Below are positions 9,213-18,839 of a stretch of 64,000 nt of DNA, piece by piece. The stretch's first letter is position 1, and each line of letters begins with the position of its first letter. Below the pieces are notes generated by a model. The model saw nothing but the letters and a program-made list of their open reading frames with translations, did not search any database and was not told the origin of the DNA. A program made the position numbers and the translations under genes. Origin of the DNA: Acidisarcina polymorpha (GTDB lineage: Bacteria > Acidobacteriota > Terriglobia > Terriglobales > Acidobacteriaceae); contig NZ_CP030840.1 of NCBI RefSeq assembly GCF_003330725.1, positions 5,946,116-6,010,115 on the forward strand. Reading direction: 5' to 3'.

Positions 9213-10544
9213 TCACGCCTTTTCGCGAAGTCGCCGAATCTCGTCCATTCGGGCAGCGAGGAGTTTTTCCCGGCCCTCCTGCGTAGGCTGATAGTAACGC
9301 CGGTCTCGCAAGTTATCGGGCAGACACTGCATCTCGGCGACCTTGCCCTCTTCATCATGGGCGTACTTATAGCCCTTCCCATAGTCAAGCGACTTCATCA
9401 GCCCAGTCGGCGCGTTGCGCAAATGGAGCGGCACGGGTGCGGCGGGTTCCCGCTCAATATCCGCAAGCACTGCGCCATAGGCGGTATAAACCGCATTCGA
9501 TTTGGGCGCCAGCGCAAGATACGCGACGGCCTGGGCCAAAGCCAGATCGCCCTCTGGCGAGCCGAGAAAGTGCATCGCATCGCGAGCAGACAAGGTCAGA
9601 TTGAGGGCTTCCGGCGCCGCGAGGCCAATGTCTTCGACTGCCATGCGAATGATGCGGCGCGCGACATACATCGGATCTTCGCCCGCCTGCAGCATCCGCC
9701 CCAGCCAGTAAAGCGAGGCATCGACATCGCTGTTCCGGATTGATTTGTGAAGCGCTGAAATGAGGTTGTAGTGCTCTTCGCCGGACTTGTCATAGAGCAG
9801 CACTCGCTGTTGCAAGGCCTCTTGCGCGACCTCTCTCGTGATGCGGGCTTCCGGTTTCGCTGCCGCTAGTTTCGCGGCAACCTCTAATCCGCCGTAGGCC
9901 AGGCGTGCATCGCCGCTCGCATAGGAGACGATCGCGGCGAGAGCATCCTCGTCGGCCGTCAGCCGGAGCGAGCCGAGGCCACGTTCCTGATCTTCGAGCG
10001 CGCGATGGAGTAGAGAAATGAGCTGCCCTTCGCTCAGCGGACGAAGCGTAAACACACGGCAACGCGAGAGCAGCGCCGAGATGATTTCGAAGGATGGATT
10101 CTCGGTGGTCGCTCCAATGAGCCGGATCGTCCCGCGCTCAACATAGGGGAGGAAAGCGTCCTGCTGGGCCTTGTTGAAGCGATGAATTTCATCAACGAAC
10201 AGCGTCGTCCTCGAGCCGAAAGTCGAAGCCTTCTCCGCTTCGACCATGACCTGCTTGATCTCTTTGATTCCGGAGAGTACCGCCGAAAACTCTATGAAGC
10301 TGGAGCGGGTGTGTTCGGCGATGATCTTCGCCAAGGTCGTCTTGCCCACGCCGGGTGGTCCCCAGAAGATGATGGAAGCCGGGTCGTCGGTTTCGATCAG
10401 CATGCGAAGCGGCTTGCCCGGCGCTACGAGATGTTCCTGACCTGCGTACTCGTCAAGGGTTCGTGGCCGCATCCTCTCGGCAAGCGGAGCGCTCTCCGGG
10501 GGTCGCGAAGGCTTCAGATCGGGCGTCACTCCGAAGAGGCTCAT
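9213..10544 (-). CDS. rarA: replication-associated recombination protein A (RarA/MgsA)
   Basis: Clamp-loader-like AAA+ ATPase that acts at stalled replication forks. Starting at MSLFGVTPDL the protein has 443 residues. Walker A is GPPGVGKT (about 62-69), Walker B FVDEIHRF (about 116-123), and sensor 1 IGATTENPSFE follows. The C-terminal half (SDVDASLYWLGRMLQAGEDP onward) is the RarA tetramerisation and MgsA C-terminal region. A longer frame begins at a GTG 51 bp upstream. I prefer the ATG at 10544 because it has AGAGGAT at the right distance and matches the family N-terminus. It converges on the redoxin gene with a 9-bp gap and follows the GH31 gene by 34 bp. Confidence 0.93.
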   Translation of the reverse strand: MSLFGVTPDLKPSRPPESAPLAERMRPRTLDEYAGQEHLVAPGKPLRMLIETDDPASIIFWGPPGVGKTTLAKIIAEHTRSSFIEFSAVLSGIKEIKQVMVEAEKASTFGSRTTLFVDEIHRFNKAQQDAFLPYVERGTIRLIGATTENPSFEIISALLSRCRVFTLRPLSEGQLISLLHRALEDQERGLGSLRLTADEDALAAIVSYASGDARLAYGGLEVAAKLAAAKPEARITREVAQEALQQRVLLYDKSGEEHYNLISALHKSIRNSDVDASLYWLGRMLQAGEDPMYVARRIIRMAVEDIGLAAPEALNLTLSARDAMHFLGSPEGDLALAQAVAYLALAPKSNAVYTAYGAVLADIEREPAAPVPLHLRNAPTGLMKSLDYGKGYKYAHDEEGKVAEMQCLPDNLRDRRYYQPTQEGREKLLAARMDEIRRLREKA

Positions 10545-10578
10545 ATCCTCTTTTGTACGCGTTCTGGCCACGAGTCGG

Positions 10579-13230
10579 CTACCGGGTAAGCACAACTTCG
10601 ACGCCCGAAGCGCTCGCCGGAATCACTACACGCACGGCAGACTCAGTGGCTTCCACTTGAGCTTTCATGCGTTGACCATCAACGCTGGCGTGGGCCGAAG
10701 CCTGCTGCCAGCCATAGACGACGATCTCCATCTGCTTCCACCATGGCACAAAGCTGCCTTGCTGGGGCGAGACTTTCACGCTGATTCCATCGGCCGTTCT
10801 GGCGCAGGTAAATTCTTCCCGCAGATACTCGCCCTGCTGGTAACGGAAGCTGTGTCCATCGTCGAGATAAATGGACCCGGCACAGGCCGCTCCTGAGCCA
10901 ACAGGGGGATAGACGCGTAGCTGCAGTGGCCCTTGAGGGACATCTTCGGTGCTTTGAACCAGCGGCTGCATCGGCAGAATACTGCCTGCGCGGACGTAAA
11001 CCGGGAGTTCTTCTTCGGTCGGCTGGATGCGGTTCGCGTTGATCGCCTTCATGGCTGCTTGAGCAGCGGGGGACTGCATGGTCGAGCCATCTGGCGAGGC
11101 CTGGAAGAGGACCTTGAGCTCAGCCTCGGAGGGAATGGCTGGGAGCTGCTTACCGGTCCAAAAGTCGTACCAACCGTTACCCGGTAAATTGAGCGAATAT
11201 TTGTCGAGGGTATCTGGGTAAGCGGGCGGAGCGATCAGCAACGACGGGCCAAACATGAACTCTCCCCCGGCATCGAGATCGACTGGATGGCCATCCTTGT
11301 TCGCATGAGGAAATTCCAAAAAGAGAGGGCGAATCATTGGCAGGCCGGTTCGAGAAGTCTCCTCGGCGACGGTGTAAAGGTAGGGAAGCAGGCGATAGCG
11401 GGCATTGATGAACTTGCGCACCAAGGCTTCCTGCTCGGGCCCGTTCACCCATGGTTCATGATCGGCAGTGCCCTTAGCCGAGTGATCGCGGTCGATGGGC
11501 TGAAAGGCAGCGACTTCAAGCCATTTCGTCAGCAGTGCCGGCTGCGGGGAATTGGCAAAGCCGCCCACATCCGCGCCGGCAAAAGCATATCCGCTCAGCC
11601 CTAAATTTTCGAGCATTGAGGTGCTCATCCGCAAATGGTTCCAGGTGGCCGAGTTGTCGCCGGTCCAGGTGACGGAATAGCGTTGACCGCCGGAATAACT
11701 GGCGCGAGTCATCACGAACGGACGTTCGCCGGGATTTAGTTTCAATACGCCCTCATAGGTCCCGCGGGCGTTCTGCATGCCGTACAAATTATGAATTTCT
11801 GCATGGGTCGCAGTTCTTGTGGCAAAGCCTGGTTCATCGATCCGATGCACGGTCGTTAGCGGCATTGTCTTGCCCGGCCCATCAAATACGGATGGCTCGT
11901 TCATATCGTTCCAGAATCCGGCGAAGCCGTATCCGACAAACTGTTTGTAGAGCGTGCCCCACCAGGCACGCGATTGCTGCTGGGTGAAGTCAGGAAAGAC
12001 GCTCGGGCCTGGCCACACGACTCCAGAGAAGACCGATCCATCGGGATTATGGACAAAATGATCTCCCGCGATGCCGGTGTCGTAAGGCGCATAGCCTTCC
12101 CCGGGGACCTTGGCGACATGAAGGTCGGTAATGGCAACGGTATGGAAATGCTGTGCGCGTAGGTCGGCGAGCAGCTGCGGCATATTGGGAAACGTCTTTG
12201 GGTCGACCGTGAACGGGCGGTTTCGGTCCTGAAAATCTATATCGAGCCACAACACATCAGCCGGGATTTTGTCTTTGCGCAGCCGGTCAGCAACTTCCCG
12301 CAGACGCGACGCGGGAGTATAGCTGTAGCGGCTCTGCTGATAGCCGAATGACCAGAGGGGCGGCAGCGGCGGAGCTCCGGTCAGGTAGGCATAGTCTTCG
12401 ACGACTTGCTTCGGTTCTGGCCCATAAAGAAAATAATAGTCAAGCGGGCCGCCTTCAGATCCAAAGGAGTAGGCAAGCCTCTCCGATCGGCCAAAGTCGA
12501 AGCTCGATCTCCAGGTGTTATCCAGAAAAATGCCATAACTGACACCGTGATCGATCGAGAGAAAGAAGGGAATCGTCTTGTAGATCGGGTCGGTCGACTC
12601 CTGGAAGCCAAAAGCGTCGGTATTCCACATGGAGAAGGCTTGCTCGCGGCGATCGAGAGGACCGGTCTTATCACCGAGGCCGAAGAAGTGTTCGTCACTT
12701 GGCAACGTCTTCGACACACGGAAGGAGCCGTTCTGAAAGTTGGTGGTGTGGCCTAGCGCGTCGGCGTTGATGATGTTGCCTTGCAGATCGGCGATGACGA
12801 GGCGAGCGGTGGCGCGATCGATGCGGACGTCGAGGAGTTTGGTGCGGAAGCCAAGGGTGCTCGGATTGCTTGTGCTCTCGACGGCAACTGTTTTCTCTCG
12901 AAGCCCGGGAAGCACAGCCCAGCTGCCGTCCTCGGTGAGTGGCTGGCCGCCGGTGACGGCAGCCTGGACGCGTAAGATGTCGTCGCGCAAGGCGGTGACG
13001 CGCATGATTGTGCGGCCAGAACGAATCTCTACACCGTTAGGCAGAATTCGCGACTCTGATATCTCACTCACCGAGCCCGTCTGGCCGTTGGTGGGAAGAC
13101 CATTCTGTGCTTGCTGCTCGCCGAGCGAGGGGGGCATGGCGATGGGTGTCGCAGTCGTGGGCTGTTGCGCCGAAGCGGTCACTGCGTATGCGAGAATCAG
13201 ACTTCCAACCAACCAGCGCGTGCGAATCAT
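10579..13230 (-). CDS. secreted glycoside hydrolase family 31 (alpha-glucosidase/xylosidase type)
   Basis: Retaining alpha-glycosidase, 883 residues from the chosen start. A signal peptide (MIRTRWLVGSLILAYAVTAS) predicts export. The N-terminal beta-sandwich is followed by the (beta/alpha)8 barrel. The nucleophile Asp is in FWNDMNEPSVF (about 437-447) and the acid/base Asp in WTGDNSATW (about 520). These are the GH31 signatures, and WLDIDFQDRNRPF is the substrate-pocket strand. C-terminal beta domains follow (VYVRAGSILPMQP onward). Alpha-glucosidase, alpha-xylosidase or transglycosidase activity cannot be separated by eye. An ATG 30 bp upstream has no ribosome site, whereas 13230 has GACGGAG, so I chose the latter. 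There is no sugar transporter or regulator beside it. Confidence 0.9.
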   Translation of the reverse strand: MIRTRWLVGSLILAYAVTASAQQPTTATPIAMPPSLGEQQAQNGLPTNGQTGSVSEISESRILPNGVEIRSGRTIMRVTALRDDILRVQAAVTGGQPLTEDGSWAVLPGLREKTVAVESTSNPSTLGFRTKLLDVRIDRATARLVIADLQGNIINADALGHTTNFQNGSFRVSKTLPSDEHFFGLGDKTGPLDRREQAFSMWNTDAFGFQESTDPIYKTIPFFLSIDHGVSYGIFLDNTWRSSFDFGRSERLAYSFGSEGGPLDYYFLYGPEPKQVVEDYAYLTGAPPLPPLWSFGYQQSRYSYTPASRLREVADRLRKDKIPADVLWLDIDFQDRNRPFTVDPKTFPNMPQLLADLRAQHFHTVAITDLHVAKVPGEGYAPYDTGIAGDHFVHNPDGSVFSGVVWPGPSVFPDFTQQQSRAWWGTLYKQFVGYGFAGFWNDMNEPSVFDGPGKTMPLTTVHRIDEPGFATRTATHAEIHNLYGMQNARGTYEGVLKLNPGERPFVMTRASYSGGQRYSVTWTGDNSATWNHLRMSTSMLENLGLSGYAFAGADVGGFANSPQPALLTKWLEVAAFQPIDRDHSAKGTADHEPWVNGPEQEALVRKFINARYRLLPYLYTVAEETSRTGLPMIRPLFLEFPHANKDGHPVDLDAGGEFMFGPSLLIAPPAYPDTLDKYSLNLPGNGWYDFWTGKQLPAIPSEAELKVLFQASPDGSTMQSPAAQAAMKAINANRIQPTEEELPVYVRAGSILPMQPLVQSTEDVPQGPLQLRVYPPVGSGAACAGSIYLDDGHSFRYQQGEYLREEFTCARTADGISVKVSPQQGSFVPWWKQMEIVVYGWQQASAHASVDGQRMKAQVEATESAVRVVIPASASGVEVVLTR

Positions 13231-13316
13231 GCGAGTCTCCGTCCCTGGGCCAGCAGCCATACTAGAGCAAAACCAGGGAAGTGAGAACCCGGACCGAATT
13301 CGGGAGGCTGGACTGC

Positions 13317-13838
13317 CTAGCCGGCAAGCTGGACGAGGCGCTCAGCGGCGATCCTCGGCCCCAGGATAGAGACATTCGGGATCTCCCCGCGCACCATGGC
13401 TACCTCATCGCAGCGATAGAGTCGCGGGCAGCTCTGGCAGTCTTTGTAGATCTTGTCGGGGAGCGCGGTCCGGTCCTCCACGATGCGAAAACCATGGCGT
13501 AGGAAGAAGTCTGGAATTCTGGTGAACAAGCATACAGAATTGACTCCATTGTCTTCCGCCTCATCGATCAGAGCATCGAGCAGCTTGGCGCCGGCACCGT
13601 GACGTTGCGCTTCGGGATCCACCACGATCGAACGCACCTCAGCCAGATGAGGCCCATAGAGATGCAAAGCACCACAGCCGAGGAAGTCCCCGTCATCGGT
13701 CTCCGCGACGGCGAAGTCGCGAACATTTTCGCAGATCTCTGCAAAGCCGCGCCGCAACAGCGTTCCATCCGTTGAGAGGCTATTGACCAGGTGATAAATG
13801 TTGGAGGCGTCGGGAAGTTTAGCCTTACGCACCCGCAT
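13317..13838 (-). CDS. argA: short N-acetylglutamate synthase (GNAT family)
   Basis: Predicted to acetylate glutamate, the first step of arginine synthesis. The 173-residue single GNAT domain lacks the kinase-like domain of E. coli ArgA. It resembles the short NAGS class (Mycobacterium Rv2747 type): GCGALHLYGPHLAEVRSIVV (about 55-74), then the acetyl-CoA loop QRHGAG (about 79-84) and FTRIPDFFLRHGF (about 104-116). A Cys-rich segment CQSCPRLYRC (about 134-143) could bind metal. The ATG lies inside the 3' end of argH (14-bp overlap) behind AGGAGAT, so it is the last gene of the arginine operon. That context is the main reason for preferring NAGS over an unrelated acetyltransferase. Confidence 0.82.
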   Translation of the reverse strand: MRVRKAKLPDASNIYHLVNSLSTDGTLLRRGFAEICENVRDFAVAETDDGDFLGCGALHLYGPHLAEVRSIVVDPEAQRHGAGAKLLDALIDEAEDNGVNSVCLFTRIPDFFLRHGFRIVEDRTALPDKIYKDCQSCPRLYRCDEVAMVRGEIPNVSILGPRIAAERLVQLAG

Positions 13839-15276
13839 GAAGGATCTCCTCGGCCGAAATCTCGGTCTGTGCCATGCCCCCCTGCAATGCTGCTAGCCGC
13901 TGGGCCGCATCACGGAGAGCGTCCTTCACCCGATGGGTCGCAGTTCCGCCGACGACATCGTGGCAGTCGAGAGTTGCTTGCAGAGTAATGCTGGCAAAAA
14001 AGTCTGTGTCGAATTCCACGCCGAACTCTTTCAACTCCGCGAGTGAGAGATCACCCAACTCGCACCCTTTATCGAGACAATACCGCACTGCGTTCCCGAT
14101 TTTCTCGTGAGCTTTGCGGAAGGGCACTCCTTTGTAAACCAAATATGTAGCCGCGGCCATTGCATTTAGAAACCCACTCTCGCAGGCAGCCCGCATGCGT
14201 TCGGTGCGGAAGCGCAGCGCGTCGCTGAAGGGCGCGAGTACGAGGAGCATCTGATGGGCAACGGCAGTAGCCTGGAAGACGGGCTCCTGGGTTTCCTGCA
14301 TGTCCTTGTTGTAGGCGAGCGGGAGCCCTTTCAGTAGCAGGGTTACGGTCTCTGCTGCTCCGTGAAGGCGGCCGACCTTGGCGCGCACTAATTCGGTCAG
14401 ATCAGGATTTTTCTTCTGCGGCATCGCGCTCGATCCCGTGGAAAATGCTTCTGGCAGTTCAATAAAACCGAATTCCGCTGTTGCGTAAAGAGTGATCTCC
14501 TCGGCAAATCGACTCGCATGCAAGCCAATCTGAGTGAGTACTTGAAGATACTCAAGCACGAAGTCGCGATCGCTGGTCGCGTCCATGCTATTCGCGGTCG
14601 GCGCCGCAAAACCCAACTCGCGAGCAGTAATGCTGCGATCGAGCTTGAGCGTCGCCCCGGCCACCGCGCCCGATCCCAAGGGGCAGCGATCCATGCGCCG
14701 GGCGCAGTCTTGCAGCCGGGAGATATCGCGCAACAGCATCTCCACATAAGCGAGTAGCCAATGGGCGACGAGAACCGGCTCGGCCCGCTGCAAATGGGTG
14801 TACGCCGGCATGACCGCGCCGTCCGCTGCGCGCGCTTGGCGGATTAGGGCCCTCCCCCACGCAGCAAGATCTTCGCACAGGAGCTCGATGCTTGAGCGGC
14901 TGTAGAGGCGCAGATCGGTGGCAATCTGTTCGTTGCGGCTGCGTCCCGTATGGAGTTTGAGGGCCAGGTCGCCGATCCTCGCGCTGAGCTGCAACTCGAC
15001 GAAATGATGAATGTCTTCAGCGTCGGGATGGTCTCGAACCCATCCCGTTCCGCCAGTCTTCGCGTCGTGGTATTGCCCGAGAATGCCGTCGAGAGCCTGC
15101 CGTATTGCTGATGCTTCTGAATCAGTAAGGATATTGGCCGCACACAAGGCGAGCGCGTGCGCCTTACTGGCAGCGACTTCCTGCACAAGCAATTGCCAAT
15201 CGAATCTCAACGAACGCTGCCAGTGATCGAAGGAAGGATCGAGTGGTTCGCGAAAGCGCCCCGACCACATCTTCAC
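13825..15276 (-). CDS. argH: argininosuccinate lyase
   Basis: Cleaves argininosuccinate to arginine and fumarate, the last step of the pathway. The 483-residue protein starts MKMWSGRF and contains the fumarase/aspartase superfamily signature GSSAMPQKKNPD (about 277-288), with the catalytic Ser in the flexible loop. The conserved HTGRSRNEQ (about 107-115) and TYTH-like AYTHLQRAEPV segments are also present. The GTG start overlaps the argG stop as GTGA; an ATG two codons later is an equally good start. It is cotranscribed in the arginine operon. Length and motifs are standard. Confidence 0.96.
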   Translation of the reverse strand: MKMWSGRFREPLDPSFDHWQRSLRFDWQLLVQEVAASKAHALALCAANILTDSEASAIRQALDGILGQYHDAKTGGTGWVRDHPDAEDIHHFVELQLSARIGDLALKLHTGRSRNEQIATDLRLYSRSSIELLCEDLAAWGRALIRQARAADGAVMPAYTHLQRAEPVLVAHWLLAYVEMLLRDISRLQDCARRMDRCPLGSGAVAGATLKLDRSITARELGFAAPTANSMDATSDRDFVLEYLQVLTQIGLHASRFAEEITLYATAEFGFIELPEAFSTGSSAMPQKKNPDLTELVRAKVGRLHGAAETVTLLLKGLPLAYNKDMQETQEPVFQATAVAHQMLLVLAPFSDALRFRTERMRAACESGFLNAMAAATYLVYKGVPFRKAHEKIGNAVRYCLDKGCELGDLSLAELKEFGVEFDTDFFASITLQATLDCHDVVGGTATHRVKDALRDAAQRLAALQGGMAQTEISAEEILHAGA

Positions 15277-16487
15277 TTAAGTACCTCTTTCTTGCTGTGG
15301 AGGAGACGAGCGCGAGTTCGCGCCGGGAGCCCGAGGATCTGGATAAATCCCTTGGCATCCTTTTGATCGTAAGTGTCGCCCATCGTGAAGGACGACAGCT
15401 CATTCGAATAAAGCGAGAACTCACTCGCGCGCCCGGCGACGGTGACATTTCCCTTATAAAGAGAAAGCTTCACGGAGCCGGTGACAAGCTGCTGGGTGTT
15501 CTCGACAAAAGCATCGAGCGCCTCGCGCAAGGGGGTAAACCATAGGCCGAAATAGACGATCTCGGCGTAGCGCAGCGCAACCTGCTCCTTGTAGTGGGCT
15601 ACCTCCCGGTCTAAGGTGAGCGCCTCAACCTCACGATGCGCGGTGGTGATGAGCGTGCCGCCCGGGGTCTCGTAAAGGCCGCGCGACTTAATGCCGACGA
15701 AGCGATTCTCTACCAGATCGATGCGGCCGACGGCGTTGCGAGCGGCGATCTCGTTCAGCAGTTCAACCAATTGAACGGGCTCGAGTCTCATGCCATCGAC
15801 GGAGACAGGCACACCACGTTCGAAGCCGATCTCGACCGACTCTTCGCGGTCAGGGGCCTCCTGAGGACTCTTGGTCATTGTCCAGGTGGTGGCAAGTGGA
15901 GCGTTGCCGGCATCCTCAAGCTCGCCGCCCTCATGGCTCACGTGCCAGAGATTGCGGTCGCGCGAGTGGATCTTTTCACGGCTCGCCGCCACTGGAATTC
16001 CATGCGCTTCGGCATAGTCCAGACAATCTTCCCGCGACTTCAACGTCCACTCGCGCCATGGCGCAATCACTTTGAGCTCTGGTGCTAAAGCCTGATAGGC
16101 ATGCTCGAAGCGGACCTGGTCGTTCCCCTTGCCGGTGCAACCGTGGGCTACGGCCTCCGCCCCTTCTTCCAGGGCGACCTCGACCTGATGCTTGGCGATC
16201 ACGGGACGCGCGATCGAGGTCCCGAGCAGATACTTGTGCTCGTAGATAGCGCCTGCTTTCACCGTCGGAAAGACAAAGTCACGAACGAACTCATCTCGCA
16301 GATCGCGGACCACGACCTTCTTGGCGCCGGTTTCGTAGGCCTTGGCGACAACTGCGTCAATATCTTCGCCTTGCCCGACATCGGCCACCATGGCGATCAC
16401 ATCCATTCCGTAGTTCTCATTCAGCCAGGGAATGATGATCGAAGTGTCCAGACCGCCCGAGTATGCCAAAACAACTTTCTTTGCCAT
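15273..16487 (-). CDS. argG: argininosuccinate synthase
   Basis: Joins citrulline and aspartate using ATP, giving argininosuccinate. The 404-residue protein has the N-type ATP pyrophosphatase P-loop AYSGGLDTSI (about 7-16). It also has CTGKGNDQVRFE (about 117-128) and the aspartate/citrulline-binding stretch GMRLEPVQLVELLN. Length is normal for the bacterial enzyme (about 400). I start at the ATG at 16487 because it has GAAGGAG in place and begins MAKKVVLAYSGG; the frame extends 15 bp further to a TTG without support. It follows argF by about 60 bp and overlaps argH. Confidence 0.96.
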   Translation of the reverse strand: MAKKVVLAYSGGLDTSIIIPWLNENYGMDVIAMVADVGQGEDIDAVVAKAYETGAKKVVVRDLRDEFVRDFVFPTVKAGAIYEHKYLLGTSIARPVIAKHQVEVALEEGAEAVAHGCTGKGNDQVRFEHAYQALAPELKVIAPWREWTLKSREDCLDYAEAHGIPVAASREKIHSRDRNLWHVSHEGGELEDAGNAPLATTWTMTKSPQEAPDREESVEIGFERGVPVSVDGMRLEPVQLVELLNEIAARNAVGRIDLVENRFVGIKSRGLYETPGGTLITTAHREVEALTLDREVAHYKEQVALRYAEIVYFGLWFTPLREALDAFVENTQQLVTGSVKLSLYKGNVTVAGRASEFSLYSNELSSFTMGDTYDQKDAKGFIQILGLPARTRARLLHSKKEVLK

Positions 16488-16548
16488 CGATAACTCCTTC
16501 AAGAGTGCAGGCTGTCGCCTCGATGAGGCATTCCTGCTTGCAAAATTG

Positions 16549-17568
16549 CTACTTGTGGAACGCCTGACCGGTTACGCCCCCCGCCAGCAGAAGCAGTAAT
16601 GCCTTCTGAGCATGCATCCGGTTCTCTGCCTGTTCAAAGACTACTGATTGCGGCCCGTCGAGCACGGCGTCCGTCACTTCAGCATTGCGATGGGCCGGCA
16701 GGCAGTGCATGAAGACCGCGTCAGCCGAAGCCCTTGCCATGAGCGCTTCATTCACCTGATAAGGCTTGAAGATGGGTGCGCGCTTCATCGCCTCGTGTTC
16801 TGATCCCATGCTGGTGCAGACATCGGTGTAAATGGCGTCTGCGCCAGTCGCTGCTTCAATAGGATCGTTCATCAAAGCCAGCGTTGCCCCTGTTGTTGCA
16901 GCGATCGCTTCCGCGCGGGCCACAATCGCTCCCTGCGGAGCATAGTGCTTCGGAGTCGCAATTCGGCAATGTGCGCCCAGCTGCGCAGCAGTCAGTAACA
17001 GTGAATGGCACACATTATTGCCGTCACCCACATAGGTGAAATTCAAACCGCGTACGCTGCCGAACCGCTCTTCGAGAGTCAGAAAATCAGCGAGCGCCTG
17101 GCATGGGTGCTCGAGGTCGCTAAGCGCATTAATCACCGGCACGGTGGCATATTCCGCCATCTCGGTGATTGTCTCGTGCGAATAGGTACGCAACACGAGC
17201 AAACTCACCCACCGTTCGAGATTACGAGCCATGTCGGCGAGAGACTCACGCTCTCCAAGGGGCGATTGCGTCTGATCGACAAAGATTGCCGAGCCGCCGA
17301 GAGTATTGATTGCGGTTTCAAAAGTGACTCGGGTTCGAAGCGAAGCCTTTTCGAAGAACATGATCAACTGCTTGGCATCGAGCGCCCAGCGGAAGTCTTG
17401 CGGCCGCGCTTTGACCAGGTGCGCGAGCTGAAGCACTGCGGCAAGCTCGTCGCTAGAGAAGTCCGCAATAGAGCATAGGTCTCGACCCTCAAGCGACGCA
17501 GCCATTGAGGAGAAAGCAGGATCTTCTCTGGCGACAGTGGTGTTTAATTCAAGAATTTTCGTAGCCAC
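16549..17568 (-). CDS. argF: ornithine carbamoyltransferase
   Basis: Transfers the carbamoyl group to ornithine to make citrulline. The protein has 339 residues. The carbamoyl-phosphate motif usually written STRTR is SLRTR here (FEKASLRTRVTFE, about 72-84), with Leu at residue 77. HPCQALADF, the loop TSMGSEHE and the MHCLPAHR segment (about 291-298) are all present and point to ornithine as substrate. N-acetyl- or N-succinylornithine carbamoyltransferases also carry an altered first motif, but their other motifs differ, so OTC is preferred. The GTG start shares one base with the argD stop (TAGTG), giving tight translational coupling. Confidence 0.92.
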   Translation of the reverse strand: MATKILELNTTVAREDPAFSSMAASLEGRDLCSIADFSSDELAAVLQLAHLVKARPQDFRWALDAKQLIMFFEKASLRTRVTFETAINTLGGSAIFVDQTQSPLGERESLADMARNLERWVSLLVLRTYSHETITEMAEYATVPVINALSDLEHPCQALADFLTLEERFGSVRGLNFTYVGDGNNVCHSLLLTAAQLGAHCRIATPKHYAPQGAIVARAEAIAATTGATLALMNDPIEAATGADAIYTDVCTSMGSEHEAMKRAPIFKPYQVNEALMARASADAVFMHCLPAHRNAEVTDAVLDGPQSVVFEQAENRMHAQKALLLLLAGGVTGQAFHK

Positions 17569-18839
17569 TATCGGCCTCCCTGGGAAACGGTCTCGTGCGA
17601 CTGCTGGTTCGTAGCGACTTCAATGCCCATCAGGATCTCATCGAGCGCATGGAGGGCTGCTTGTACGTGCTCGGCCTGAAGAATAAATGGCGGCAGGAAG
17701 CGCAGCACCGTCTCATCAGTCCGATTGATCAGGATGTGACGGTCGAACATCTGCGCCAGTACGCTTTTGGCGAGCTCTGCCGAATTCAACTGGGCCGCCA
17801 GCATCAGCCCTTCGCCGCGGACGTCCACTATAGAGGAGTGTTTCGCTTGCAATGCAGCCAATCCCTCTTTGAAGGCAGCGCCGGTCGCTGTGACGTGGTC
17901 CAAAAGGCCGGTAGCCTTAATAGTATCGATCACAGCGATGGCGACAGCGCAGGCCAGCGGGCCTCCGCCGAAGGTCGTGCCGTGCATCCCCGGGTGAATG
18001 GCGCGGGAGACTCCCTCGGTGCAGAGCATGGCGCCCAGTGGCAAGCCACCAGCCAGCGGCTTAGCCAGAGTCGTAATGTCCGGTTGGATGCCATAGTGCT
18101 GGTAGGCAAACCATTTGCCAGTGCGACCTAGTCCGGACTGAATCTCATCCGCGATCAGCAGTGCACCTGTCGATTGAGTCAACTCGCGGGCCGCAGCAAA
18201 GAATTCCTGGGACACCGGCCGAATCCCGCCCTCACCCTGAATCGGTTCCAGAAGGATGGCGCAAACGTCGGTGGAGAACTTGCCGCGAAGGTCATCGACA
18301 TCGTTGAAGCGCACGAAGTCGACACCCGGCACTACCGGACCGAATGGTTCACGATACTTGGCCTTATGAGTCGTCGATACGGAGCCGAAGGTCCGGCCGT
18401 GGAAGCTGTTCTCGATCGCGAGGAACTTCGTACCGATGGATTTACCCTCATTGCGCAGTAGACCGGCATAGGCGCGCGCCACCTTCATCGCCGCTTCCCA
18501 TGCCTCGGTGCCGCTGTTGCAAAAGAAAGCGCGATCCAGTCCACTCATCTCGGTCAGCCGCAGGGCGAGCTCTGCCTGTCCGGGATGAAAAAACAGATTC
18601 GAGATATGGATAAGTTTCTTGCTCTGCGCCGCGATGGCCGCTTCGATCGCCGGATGGCCATAACCGAGCGCATTGACGCCAATGCCGCTCAGCAGATCAA
18701 GATATCGGATGCCCTGTTCATCTTCCAGATAGACGCCTTCGCCGCCAGTAAAAAGAATAGGGTTGCGCTCATAGGTCGAGAGCAGGAGTTTGGCCTCCGC
18801 TGCCTTTAGTTGTTCCATTTCCTTGCGTGGGGAGCTCAT
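17568..18839 (-). CDS. argD: acetylornithine aminotransferase
   Basis: PLP-dependent class III aminotransferase converting N-acetylglutamate semialdehyde to N-acetylornithine. From the ATG at 18839 it has 423 residues. Visible motifs: FCNSGTEAWEAAMKVAR (phosphate/PLP contact), ENSFHGRTFG, DEIQSGLGRTGKW with the PLP-ring Asp, and TLAKPLAGGLPLGA with the Schiff-base Lys. The start forms an ATGA overlap with the argB stop. A longer frame runs 42 bp further into argB but has no better start. It may also work in lysine synthesis, as many ArgD enzymes do. Confidence 0.94.
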   Translation of the reverse strand: MSSPRKEMEQLKAAEAKLLLSTYERNPILFTGGEGVYLEDEQGIRYLDLLSGIGVNALGYGHPAIEAAIAAQSKKLIHISNLFFHPGQAELALRLTEMSGLDRAFFCNSGTEAWEAAMKVARAYAGLLRNEGKSIGTKFLAIENSFHGRTFGSVSTTHKAKYREPFGPVVPGVDFVRFNDVDDLRGKFSTDVCAILLEPIQGEGGIRPVSQEFFAAARELTQSTGALLIADEIQSGLGRTGKWFAYQHYGIQPDITTLAKPLAGGLPLGAMLCTEGVSRAIHPGMHGTTFGGGPLACAVAIAVIDTIKATGLLDHVTATGAAFKEGLAALQAKHSSIVDVRGEGLMLAAQLNSAELAKSVLAQMFDRHILINRTDETVLRFLPPFILQAEHVQAALHALDEILMGIEVATNQQSHETVSQGGR

